Shown here: one piece after another, positions 7,897-15,324 of the stretch
Layout of the letters: every line of letters begins with the position of its first letter
Position numbering within the stretch: position 1 is the stretch's first letter
Origin: Streptomyces sp. CGMCC 4.7035
Lineage (GTDB): Bacteria > Actinomycetota > Actinomycetes > Streptomycetales > Streptomycetaceae
Reading direction: 5' to 3'
Assembly: GCF_031583065.1 (NCBI RefSeq)
Contig: NZ_CP134053.1
Coordinates: forward strand, 6,551,001 to 6,615,000
DNA length: 64,000 bases
The notes under the pieces: generated by a model
Database searches by the model: none
Told to the model about the DNA's origin: nothing
What the model saw: only the letters and a program-made list of their open reading frames with translations
Translations under genes and position numbers: made by a program

Positions 7897-8523
7897 CGGG
7901 ACCTGGACCGCGACGGCGAGGTGCTCGCCCGCCGCGTCCACTACGCAGCCGACGAGCTGGTGGACGGCTCCGACAAGACCCGGGAACACCTGGCCGAGGG
8001 CATGACGATCGCCGAACTCGCCGACGTGGCCATCCGCTACAGCGACAACACCGCGGGCAACCTGCTGCTGCGGGAGCTGGGCGGCCCCACCGCGATCACC
8101 CGCTTCGCCCGCTCCCTCGGCGATCCGGTGACCCGACTCGACCGCTGGGAAACGGAGCTCAACTCCGCCGAGCCATGGCGGGTCACGGACACGACGAGCC
8201 CCCGCGCGATCGGCCGCACGTACGCCCGTCTCGTCCTCGGCCGCGCGCTGAACCGCCCGGATCGCGAACTGCTGACGCACTGGCTGCTCAACAACACGAC
8301 CAGCGACGCCCGCTTCCGAGCCGGACTGCCCAGGACATGGACGATCGCCGACAAGACCGGAGGCGGCTCGTACGGCACGAACAACAACGGGGGCGTCGCC
8401 TGGACGGAGACCGGCACACCGATCGTGCTGGCCGTGCAGACGACGAAGCCCGACCAGGGCGCCGCCCGGGATGACGCCCTGGTGGCCGAGGCGGCGGAGC
8501 TGCTGGCGAAGACGCTCGGTTAG
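7897..8523 (+). pseudogene. Class A beta-lactamase lacking signal peptide and catalytic serine
   Basis: The frame from 7897 reads RDLDRDGEVLARRVHY and continues through several class A motifs: SDN in RYSDNTAGN, the omega-loop Glu in WETELNSAEPW, and KTG in ADKTGGGSYG. It ends LLAKTLG. The signal peptide, the S-x-x-K serine motif and the first ~90 residues are absent. An internal ATG at 7921 would allow a 200-residue product, but this could not acylate a beta-lactam. The fragment starts about 30 bases from the truncated toxin and points away from it. Its last codons and the neighbouring regulator end recur at 18851-19053. Confidence 0.8.
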
Positions 8524-8705
8524 CGAACGCTCTCGGCAGAGCCGCCGAGCAGTGACGGGGAAGACCTGGGCACCGATACCAGCCCCGCCTCGTACGCCGT
8601 GATCACCAGGTGGACCCAGTCCCTGGCGTCCAGCTTGGTCAGGAGGCGGGTCAGGTACGTCCTCGCCGTCGCCACGCTGATGCACAGCTCGGCGGTTATC
8701 TCCGT
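8505..8705. repeat. Copy A of a ~200-bp direct repeat
   Basis: This segment is closely similar to 18851-19053 in the same orientation. Both copies carry the last codons of a beta-lactamase gene (LAKTLG) converging on the C-terminal codons of a LuxR-type response regulator. Only the 18.9-kb copy is attached to an intact regulator gene, and only this copy is attached to beta-lactamase coding sequence. The ~10.1 kb between them contains the MMPL/two-component genes and the insertion sequences. Confidence 0.7.
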
Positions 8706-8740
8706 GAACACCGCGACCATCACCAGGCCTCCTCCTAGGG
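8520..8740 (-). pseudogene. Fused scraps: response-regulator C-terminus and antitoxin C-terminus
   Basis: From 8520 to 8705 the minus strand encodes ITAELCISVATARTYLTRLL... and ...LVITAYEAGLVSV. This is the last ~45 residues (LuxR-type helix-turn-helix) of a response regulator almost identical to the intact one at 18900-19565, but the normal stop is mutated. From 8706 to 8740 the strand matches the end of the XRE antitoxin gene (GGLVMVAVF). The junction of two unrelated gene ends, followed directly by an IS5-family end, marks a recombination scar. A 67-codon frame spans it but is unlikely to be a working gene. Confidence 0.7.
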
Positions 8741-8861
8741 CGCGTATCGAGTCGTGATCATCGGGTGGTCCTGGTGAGGTCTTTGATCCAGATCATCGGG
8801 GCGTGCAGGTGGCGACTGGCGGGGTAGCTGTCGGGAGTCTTGTCGTATCGGGTGTCTCACC
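8737..8861 (-). mobile_element. End fragment of an IS5-family element
   Basis: Beginning right after CCTA, the 25-base terminal sequence GGGCGCGTATCGAGTCGTGA and the next ~100 bases match the left end of the IS5-family element at 13297. Read on the minus strand it encodes the last residues of the transposase (...PMIWIKDLTRTTR, stop). Homology stops near 8861, so the remainder was lost. The reading frame here is intact where the 13.3-kb copy has a one-base deletion, showing they are independent copies. Confidence 0.75.
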
Positions 8862-8983
8862 GTCCCAGTTCCGGCCTCTGGTACGTCTCGCTCTGGGGCG
8901 GGTGGGGCACGTGGTGGCGACCTGAGCCGACCGGTGCACTGATGTCCGGGTGGGGACTCATGGGACATGGCCCGGCACCCGGC

Positions 8984-9646
8984 TCAGGTTCCGGGGAGGA
9001 TACGGCGCGTTTCGTAGGCCCACATCGCGATCTCGACCCGGTTGCGGGCGCCGAGTTTGGCCATCAGGCTGGCCAGGTGCGTCTTCACCGTGCTGAGGCT
9101 GATATGCAGCGCATCGGCGATCTCGGTGTTGGTCAGCCCGCGAGCGACGGCGAGGAGCACCTGCTCCTCGCGGGCGGTGACGGGGGAGACCGGCTGGGCC
9201 GCGGGCCGGCCGGCGGGCAGGTCCGCGAATGCCTGGAGCAGACGGACGGTGACGCTGGGCGCGATGAGCGCCTCACCGTCGGACGCCGACCGTACGGCCT
9301 GGGCCAGAAGGTCTGGTCCCGTGTCCTTGAGGAGGAATCCGCGGGCGCCGGCACGCAGTGAGCCGTAGACGTACTCGTCGAGGTCGAACGTGGTGATGAC
9401 GACCACGACCAGCGGGTCGGCGACGCCCGGGCCGGCGATCAGCCGGGTGGCCTCGAGTCCGTCGATCACGGGCATGCGGATGTCGAACAGGCAGACGTCG
9501 GGGCGCAGTTCGCGGGCCAGGCGTACCGCTTCGTGTCCGTCGGCGGCCTCGCCGACCACCTCGATGCCGGGCTGGGCGTTCAGCATGATCCGCAGCCCGG
9601 TGCGGATGATCGTCTGGTCGTCAGCGACGAGGACGCGAATGGCCAC
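8984..9646 (-). CDS. NarL/FixJ-type response regulator
   Basis: This 220-residue cytosolic regulator has an N-terminal receiver domain (acidic pair Asp9-Asp10, phospho-acceptor Asp55 in CLFDIRMP, Lys105 in LLKDTG). A C-terminal LuxR helix-turn-helix lies at about residues 155-215 (VTAREEQVLLAVARGLTNTE and LHISLSTVKTHLASLMAKL). The GTG at 9646 follows a GAGGAGCGAG ribosome site, and longer frames upstream are rejected. The start lies 26 bases inside the 3' end of the sensor kinase gene, so the pair is coupled. A divergent MMPL transporter beyond the kinase is the likely target. Confidence 0.92.
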   Translation of the reverse strand: MAIRVLVADDQTIIRTGLRIMLNAQPGIEVVGEAADGHEAVRLARELRPDVCLFDIRMPVIDGLEATRLIAGPGVADPLVVVVITTFDLDEYVYGSLRAGARGFLLKDTGPDLLAQAVRSASDGEALIAPSVTVRLLQAFADLPAGRPAAQPVSPVTAREEQVLLAVARGLTNTEIADALHISLSTVKTHLASLMAKLGARNRVEIAMWAYETRRILPGT

Positions 9647-10793
9647 CGCTCTCGCTCCTCGCTCTCGGCAGTTCGGCTTCGACGTGCCAGCCCTGGTCGG
9701 CGCCCGGGCCGGCTCGTAGTGTGCCGCCGAGCAGGGTCGCGCGTTCGCGCAGTCCGGTAAGTCCGTATCCGTCGCGACCACGGCCGGTGCGTTGGCCGTC
9801 GTCGCGCACGCTCACCCGTACCGTGTGCCGTTCCGCGGTGACCCGGACCACGAGCTCGGTCGCGCTGACCGCATGGCGCATCGCGTTGGTCACCGACTCC
9901 TGCACGATGCGGTAGACGGCCGCGTCCACGGCCGGGGGCAGCGAGTCCAGTTCGCCGTCGAGCCCCAGGTCGACCCTGAGGCGACCACCCGGGGTGCGCA
10001 CCAGGCGCTCCAGATCCGCGACTCCGGCAGGGGGCGCCAGCTCGGCGCCGACCCCGCGGTCGCGCAGCGCGGCGACCATGGCGCGCATTTCCTCCAGCGT
10101 GCGCGCCCCTTCCTCCTCGACCCCCTCCAGCGCCTCGACGGCGGCGGACGGGTCGGTGCCCGCGAGCACCCGGCCCGCCTGGGCGATGATCACCATGGCC
10201 GACACGTGGTGGGCCACCGTGTCGTGCAGTTCCCGGGCGAGCTGCTCGCGCTCGCGGGAGCGTGTCTGCTCCAACTGCCGCTCGCGAGCGGTCCCCCGGA
10301 ACCGCACGGCGGCCCCGATCACGCCGGGCAGCCACAGGAAGACAAAGCCCCCGACCTGTTCGCCGGCCGGGGTGTCGTCCGCGACGGCCGACAGCGCGAA
10401 GGCCGTGAGGATCACCGCGCTGCCCAGCACGATCTCCCGTCCCGATCCCCACCGGGGCAGCGCATACACCAGCACGAGCACGACCACGCTGGTGTCCAGG
10501 CCGACGGGCTCGCGCGGTGCGGCGACGAGCGAGGCCACTGCAAGCAGGATCACCGAGCCGAACGCCAGCGTGACCATCGCCAGTGGGCGGGTCCGGCGCC
10601 ACAGCGGCAGCAGGCACAGCCATACGCCGAACACCACCGCCACCGGCCGCCACACGAGGTTCTCGCGCAGGGTGGCCTCCAGCACCACACCGCCCAGGCC
10701 CGCGGCGAGCAGCGCCCAGTCCCGCCACACCCGGGCGGGCGCGTCGGGCGGCCGGGGTTCGGTCCACAGGGTTCGCAGGTCGTCTCGCAGCAC
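9621..10793 (-). CDS. Sensor histidine kinase (HisKA_3/NarX type)
   Basis: This 390-residue membrane kinase has five or six hydrophobic segments in residues 25-165, then a HisKA_3 dimerisation domain with phospho-acceptor His190 in ARELHDTVAHHVSAM. A HATPase_c domain with N-box RIVQESVTNAMRHA and G-box YGLTGLRER follows. There is no large extracellular domain, so sensing is probably within the membrane. It is transcribed before and overlaps the response regulator. The GTG start lacks a strong ribosome site. The 175-base spacer to the divergent MMPL gene would hold both promoters. Confidence 0.9.
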   Translation of the reverse strand: MLRDDLRTLWTEPRPPDAPARVWRDWALLAAGLGGVVLEATLRENLVWRPVAVVFGVWLCLLPLWRRTRPLAMVTLAFGSVILLAVASLVAAPREPVGLDTSVVVLVLVYALPRWGSGREIVLGSAVILTAFALSAVADDTPAGEQVGGFVFLWLPGVIGAAVRFRGTARERQLEQTRSREREQLARELHDTVAHHVSAMVIIAQAGRVLAGTDPSAAVEALEGVEEEGARTLEEMRAMVAALRDRGVGAELAPPAGVADLERLVRTPGGRLRVDLGLDGELDSLPPAVDAAVYRIVQESVTNAMRHAVSATELVVRVTAERHTVRVSVRDDGQRTGRGRDGYGLTGLRERATLLGGTLRAGPGADQGWHVEAELPRARSESGGHSRPRR

Positions 10794-10968
10794 GGCTCTC
10801 AGCCTAGGGACCGCGCCGCGGTGCGCATCGGCCGAAAGGACGGGGCGTCACTCCGCCCTGGGGCCGACCAATCCGCGGCCCGCGAGCCGATGCCGCAGAG
10901 CGCCGTGGCGACGAACCTCGGCACCGGCGGCCGTACATGGACGGCCGACGAGGTGGTTGGAGGACCCG

Positions 10969-13248
10969 ATGCTCTCGAAAGCCCTGTTGCGCCTGGGCGC
11001 AAGCGCCGCCCGCCATCCCTGGCGGGTGATCGCGGCATGGCTGATCGCCGCCACGCTCGCCGTCCTCGCCGCGATCGCCTTCGGCGGGCGGACCGCGGAC
11101 TCGATGACCGCTCCGGGACTGGACTCCCAACGGGCCGCGGAGCTGATCGAGCGGGCCGGCACCGGCCAGGAGGGGATGACCGCGCAGGTGGTCGTCACCC
11201 CCCTCGACGGCGGTGCGACGTTCTTCGACCACAGCAGCGCGCGCACCGCTCTCACGCGGCTGCAGACCGAGGTGCAGCGGCTGCCGCACGTGCTCGGCAC
11301 GAGCGACCCGGCGGGGGCACTCGACGCGGGCGGGGACACCGCCGTGCGCGGCGGCCTTGTCTCGGCCGACGGGCGGATCGCGGTCGTGCGGGTGCAGTAC
11401 CCCGACCAGAGCCGGCTGTCGACCGAGGACCTCGACGCCCTCGTCGATCTCGGCGACCGGCTGCGCGCCGAGCTGCCCCTGCGCATCGAGATGGGCGGGA
11501 ACCTCTTCTACGTCTTCTCCGACCCCGACGGCGGCGCAAGCGAGCTGATCGGCCTCCTCGCCGCGGCCGCGATCCTGTTCCTGGCGTTCGGTTCGCTCGT
11601 CGCCGCCGCGCTGCCGATCGGCATGGCGGTCTTCGGGCTGACCGTCGGGGTTGCCACGATGACGGTACTGGCGGGGGTGACGGACGTCCCGACCTTCGCA
11701 CCGGTCCTGGGCAGCATGGTCGGGCTCGGAGTGGGCATCGACTACGCGCTGTTCGTGCTCGCCCGGCACCGGGAGTACCTCGCGCGCGGGCTCGATCCCC
11801 ACGAGGCAGCCGGACGAGCGGTGGCCACGGCGGGGAGGCCCGTGGTCTTCGCCGGCGGCACCGTCGTCGTATCGATCCTCGGCATGGCGGTCGCGAACGT
11901 GCCGTTCATGACGGTGGGCGGGCTTGCCGTCTCGATCGTCGTTCTGACCATGGTGCTCGCGTCGGTGACGCTGCTGCCGGCCTTCCTCGGCACGGCCGGC
12001 CCGCGTCTAAGCCGGGCCGGTCGGATCGGCCGGGCTCTTCGGGCCAGGCAGTTGGGCCGACTCGCACGGCGGCGGGACACGGCGGCGGGCGCTGTCCCCG
12101 CCGCCGGGTGGCGGCACTGGATCGGGCACGTCAGCCGGCACCCGGTGCCGTACGCGGTCGGCGCGGCGGGGCTGCTGCTGACCGCGACGCTGCCCGTGCT
12201 CGGCCTGCGCGTCGGCCTGCCCGACGACGGCTCACTGCCCCACAGCCGTACCGAGCGCCGCGCCTACGACCTCGTCGCCGAGGGGTTCGGCCCGGGCACC
12301 AACGGTCCCCTCGTCATCGCCGCGGACCCCACCGGTGATCCGGGAGTGCTGGACCGTCTCATCGCAACGGTCGCGGCGGATCCGGGCATCGCATCCGTCG
12401 CGCCGACGCACATCGACCGGGCCACCGGCATCGCGACCCTCGTGGTGTTCCCGACCACCAGCCCTCAGGAGAAGGCCACGGCCGACACCATCGCCCGGCT
12501 GCGCACCGAGGTGCTGCCCACGGCGATCGGGCACGGCCCGGCCAGGGCCCACGTCGGCGGCGCCGCCGCGAGCCTGTCCGATGTGGGCCAACGCACCAGC
12601 CAACGCCTGCCGGTGTTCGTCGCCGCCGTGCTAGCGCTGTCGTTCCTGCTGCTGATGCTGGTCTTCCGCTCGATACTCGTACCGCTCAAGGCGGTACTGC
12701 TGAACCTGCTGAGCATCGGCGCGGCCTACGGCATCATGGTCGCGGTCTTCCAGTGGGGCTGGGGAGGCGCACTCATCGGGCTCGAAGCGACGGTTCCGAT
12801 CGTGTCGTTCATCCCGATGTTCCTCTTCGCCATCCTGTTCGGCCTGTCGATGGACTACGAGGTGTTCCTCCTCTCCCGCGTACGCGAGGAGTACCTGCGC
12901 ACCGGCGACAACGGCACGGCGATCGTTGAGGGTGTCTCGGGCACCGCCCGGGTCATCACCTCGGCCGCCCTCATCATGGTGGCGGTCTTCCTGTCCTTCG
13001 CCGTCGCCGAGGACCCCTCCACCAAGATGTTCGGGCTCGGCCTGGCCACCGCGATCTTCATCGACGCCACGGTCGTACGCATGGTGCTGGTACCGGCGAC
13101 CATGACACTCCTCGGCCGGGCCAACTGGTGGCTGCCGAGGTGGCTGGACCGGATGCTTCCCCGAGGCCCGGTCGGCATCGACGCCGCCGACGACACCGAC
13201 GCGGAATCCACGGGCGAGGCCCCTCGTCCACGGCTGGTTGACCGTTGA
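10969..13248 (+). CDS. MMPL-family RND transporter
   Basis: This 759-residue transporter has two halves, each with one membrane span, a large external loop and five more spans. The proton-relay motifs are visible: GIDYALFVLARHREY in the first half and LSMDYEVFLLSRVREEY in the second. In actinobacteria, relatives export lipids, siderophores or antibiotics. The ATG at 10969 follows TTGGAGGACCCG, a good ribosome site. The much longer frame upstream is a shadow of the kinase gene. Its position divergent from a kinase/regulator pair suggests control by that system, a set I recall as conserved in other Streptomyces. Confidence 0.92.
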   Translation: MLSKALLRLGASAARHPWRVIAAWLIAATLAVLAAIAFGGRTADSMTAPGLDSQRAAELIERAGTGQEGMTAQVVVTPLDGGATFFDHSSARTALTRLQTEVQRLPHVLGTSDPAGALDAGGDTAVRGGLVSADGRIAVVRVQYPDQSRLSTEDLDALVDLGDRLRAELPLRIEMGGNLFYVFSDPDGGASELIGLLAAAAILFLAFGSLVAAALPIGMAVFGLTVGVATMTVLAGVTDVPTFAPVLGSMVGLGVGIDYALFVLARHREYLARGLDPHEAAGRAVATAGRPVVFAGGTVVVSILGMAVANVPFMTVGGLAVSIVVLTMVLASVTLLPAFLGTAGPRLSRAGRIGRALRARQLGRLARRRDTAAGAVPAAGWRHWIGHVSRHPVPYAVGAAGLLLTATLPVLGLRVGLPDDGSLPHSRTERRAYDLVAEGFGPGTNGPLVIAADPTGDPGVLDRLIATVAADPGIASVAPTHIDRATGIATLVVFPTTSPQEKATADTIARLRTEVLPTAIGHGPARAHVGGAAASLSDVGQRTSQRLPVFVAAVLALSFLLLMLVFRSILVPLKAVLLNLLSIGAAYGIMVAVFQWGWGGALIGLEATVPIVSFIPMFLFAILFGLSMDYEVFLLSRVREEYLRTGDNGTAIVEGVSGTARVITSAALIMVAVFLSFAVAEDPSTKMFGLGLATAIFIDATVVRMVLVPATMTLLGRANWWLPRWLDRMLPRGPVGIDAADDTDAESTGEAPRPRLVDR

Positions 13249-13296
13249 CTCAACTCCCTGCCCGCCCCTGGCGTCCGGCACCTCAGCGCGTCACCT

Positions 13297-13616
13297 ACGG
13301 CGCATATCGAGTCGTGATCACCGGGTGGTCCTGGTGAGGTCTTTGACCCAGATCATCGAGGCGCGCAGGGGAGACCGGCGAGGTAGCTGCCGGGAGTCTT
13401 GTCGTATCGGGTGGCGATGCCTCGCCATGCCTTGAGCTTGTTGATCACGCGTTCGACGGTGTTCCGCTCCTTGTAGAGGTCGGCGTCGTGGCTGACGGGC
13501 CGGCCGCCTCTGGAGCCCTTCTTCTTCCGGTTGGCGGCCTGGTCCTTCTTCTCCGGGATGACCGCCTTGATACGACGTTTGCGCAGATGGGCGCGATTAC
13601 CGCGGGACGAGTACGC
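13297..13616 (-). pseudogene. IS5-family transposase, 3' part
   Basis: Minus-strand codons read AYSSRGNRAHLRKRRIKAVI, then KKDQ..., RPVSHDADLYKERNTVERVINKLKAWRGIATRYDK, including the final catalytic Glu region (ERNTVERVIN). Near 13365 one base is missing relative to the 8.8-kb copy, so the frame ends early (LPCAPR, stop) instead of ...IKDLTRTTR. The 5' part lies beyond the inserted IS110-family element. Confidence 0.8.
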
Positions 13617-13627
13617 CTAATGGGCAG

Positions 13628-14030
13628 TGAAGCGGGGCACCGCCAGGCCCACCCCGGCCCGTCGAGGCCCTGAAAGAGACTGCGGGCCCCGCTTCAGCAA
13701 GCGCGATACATCGTGGTGGTGATCGGTGCCGGGAAGCCGCAGAGTACGCCTGGGCCCTCGAGCCGTTGGACAAGCGCCGGCCCCGGCACCGTTCAGTACC
13801 ACGAGACCGGACGCAACTACCGCATCCAGCACGACGATCGGATCGTTGAAGTCCGTGGTCCGAGCCACCCGCGGGGATCACCTCTTACAAAGCCTGGAGC
13901 CGCCGAGCTCCTGAGCAGACCGAGGACCCCGCGGGTCGCTGGGGTCACGAACGGCTAATCGGATGCTGGGCCATCGAGCCCTTCCATTAGGGAGACGCGT
14001 GCCCCCGCACGGCTGCGACCAGCAGCAACA
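13628..14030 (+). ncRNA. Candidate bridge RNA (target loop and donor loop)
   Basis: Target loop: a perfect 10-bp stem (13724-13733 with 13782-13791) closes a loop holding GAGTACGCCT (13742-13751), identical to the left target flank plus core (13609-13618). It also holds GGACAAG (13768-13774), the reverse complement of the core plus right flank (15325-15331). Donor loop: stems GGTCGC/GCGACC (13934-13939, 14015-14020) and GGGGTCACG/CGTGCCCCC enclose ATCGGATGCT (13958-13967). This matches the element's right end (15316-15323) with one extra T. The same loop holds CCATTAG (13984-13990), the reverse complement of the left end CTAATGG (13617-13623). Both loops share the 16-base linker GGGCCnTCGAGCCnTT. 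Exact RNA ends are inferred. Confidence 0.8.
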
Positions 14031-14061
14031 CGCCCCTGACCGAGAGGACGAAAACGACACG

Positions 14062-15303
14062 ATGACCGTCACCTGCGGGATCGACTGGGCCAACGACCAT
14101 CACGACGTCGCCCTGGTCGACCACGAGGGAACCCTGTTAGCCCGGGCCCGGATCACCGACGACGCCGCGGGCCTGCAACAACTCCTGGGCCTTCTCACCA
14201 CGCACGGCGACAGCGAGGACGCCCCGATCCCGGTGGCGATCGAAACCTCCCGCGGCCTGCTCGTGGCCTGCCTTCGAGCCACCAAGCGTCCCATCTACGC
14301 GATCAACCCGATGGCAGCTGCTCGCTATCGCGACCGGCACGCGGTCGCCCGCAAGAAGTCCGACCACCTCGACGCTATGGTGCTGGCGAACATCCTGCGC
14401 ACCGACAGGGCCGCCCACCGACCGCTGCCCGACGACAGTGAACTCGCCCAGGCCATCGCCGTCCTGGCCCGCGCCCAGCAGGACGCCGTCTGGGACCGCA
14501 CTCAGGCTGGCAACAAACTCCGCTCCCACCTGCGCGAATACTTCCCAGGCTTCCTCGCGGCTTTCCAGCCCAGACGCGAAGGACTGTGCACGAAGGCAGC
14601 CCGCGTCGTACTGGCCGCCGCCCCCACCCCGGAACAGGCCGCCAAGCTCACCCGCACCCAGCTGTGCTCGCTCCTGAAGAAGGCCGGCCGCCAGCGCGGC
14701 ATCGAGGCGGAAGCCGAACGGCTCCGCCAGGCCCTGCGGGTCCCGCAGATGCGGCAGCTTCCGCAAGTCGAACAGGCCATGGGCCGCCAGGCGATCGCTT
14801 TGCTGAGACAGCTCGACGCCGCCTGCACCAGCGCAGACGATCTGACGGCTGCCGCGGTGGAGTCTTTTGAAGCACACCCGGACGCCGAGATCATCACCAG
14901 CTTTCCAGGGCTCGGGTCTCTCACCGGCGCCCGGGTGCTCGCCGAGATCGGCGACGACCGATCCCGCTTCTCCGACGCGAAGGGACTCAAAGCCTTCGCC
15001 GGGGCCGCGCCGGTCACCCGGGCGTCCGGCAGAAGCCTCGCGGTCATGGCCCGCCGGGTCAAGAACCAGCGCCTGGCCTCGGTCGGCTACGTCTGGGCCT
15101 TCGCCGCACTGACCGCCTCACCGGGCGCCCGCGCCCACTACGACCGCCGACGGGCCGACGGCGACCGCCACACCGCCGCCCAGCGCAACCTCTTCAACCG
15201 CATGCTCGGCTGCCTCCACCACTGCCTCACCAAACGAACCCGCTACGACGAAGCCACCGCATTCCCCGTTCCCCAAGCTCCTCAACTCTCCGTTGCCGCT
15301 TGA
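14062..15303 (+). CDS. IS110-family transposase (serine/DEDD recombinase)
   Basis: This 413-residue recombinase has an N-terminal RuvC-like DEDD domain: Asp8 (CGIDWAN), Glu61 (VAIETSRG), Asp101 and Asp104 (KKSDHLDAM). The C-terminal Transposase_20 domain at about residues 285-370 begins ITSFPGLGSLTGARVLAEIG. It contains the candidate catalytic Ser322 in TRASGRS and the VKNQRLASVGY block. In IS621 such a protein, guided by a bridge RNA, exchanges strands at a CT core. All recognisable motifs are present and the frame is intact, so it is probably active. The ATG follows a GAGAGGA site at slightly long spacing. The stop TGA overlaps the TTGACA box at the right end. Confidence 0.92.
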   Translation: MTVTCGIDWANDHHDVALVDHEGTLLARARITDDAAGLQQLLGLLTTHGDSEDAPIPVAIETSRGLLVACLRATKRPIYAINPMAAARYRDRHAVARKKSDHLDAMVLANILRTDRAAHRPLPDDSELAQAIAVLARAQQDAVWDRTQAGNKLRSHLREYFPGFLAAFQPRREGLCTKAARVVLAAAPTPEQAAKLTRTQLCSLLKKAGRQRGIEAEAERLRQALRVPQMRQLPQVEQAMGRQAIALLRQLDAACTSADDLTAAAVESFEAHPDAEIITSFPGLGSLTGARVLAEIGDDRSRFSDAKGLKAFAGAAPVTRASGRSLAVMARRVKNQRLASVGYVWAFAALTASPGARAHYDRRRADGDRHTAAQRNLFNRMLGCLHHCLTKRTRYDEATAFPVPQAPQLSVAA

Positions 15304-15324
15304 CAGATCAACCGCATCGGATGT
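15300..15324 (+). promoter_or_regulatory. Right half of a junction promoter formed on circularisation
   Basis: TTGACA at 15300-15305 is a perfect -35 box at the end of the transposase gene. If the right end is joined to the left end across the CT core, then 18 bases later the sequence reads TCTAAT (T15324, core CT, then AAT of the left end 13619-13621), a good -10 box. The promoter exists only in the excised circle and would drive the bridge RNA and the transposase. This matches the known behaviour of IS110-family circles. Confidence 0.75.

Larger units (their letters stand above)
13617..15324 (+). mobile_element. IS110-family element with bridge-RNA architecture
   Basis: This 1708-base element is inserted in the IS5-family transposase gene. 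A CT dinucleotide is present at both boundaries (13617-13618 and 15325-15326), as in IS621-type recombination at a CT core, and there are no terminal inverted repeats. Layout: a 443-base noncoding left end, one transposase gene, and a right end of only about 21 bases after the stop. The left end encodes a candidate bridge RNA whose guides match both the target flanks and the element ends. The long left noncoding end places it in the IS110 rather than the IS1111 subgroup. Confidence 0.88.

Noticed and set aside
7921..8523. Functional beta-lactamase starting at the internal ATG 7921
   Set aside because: The serine motif and signal peptide are missing, so hydrolysis is not possible even though SDN, Glu and KTG motifs remain.
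8520..8723. 67-residue minus-strand protein as a real small regulator
   Set aside because: It is a fusion of two gene ends (regulator and antitoxin) created by rearrangement and lacks a receiver domain or proper start.
9792..12338. Very long plus-strand open frame over the kinase and MMPL genes
   Set aside because: It is a high-G+C shadow frame. The real genes have domain motifs, ribosome sites and correct codon bias in other frames.
13963..14061. Extension of the IS110 transposase upstream to 13963
   Set aside because: The extra 33 codons lie in the donor loop of the bridge RNA and have no family match. The ATG at 14062 gives the normal MTVTCGIDWA start.
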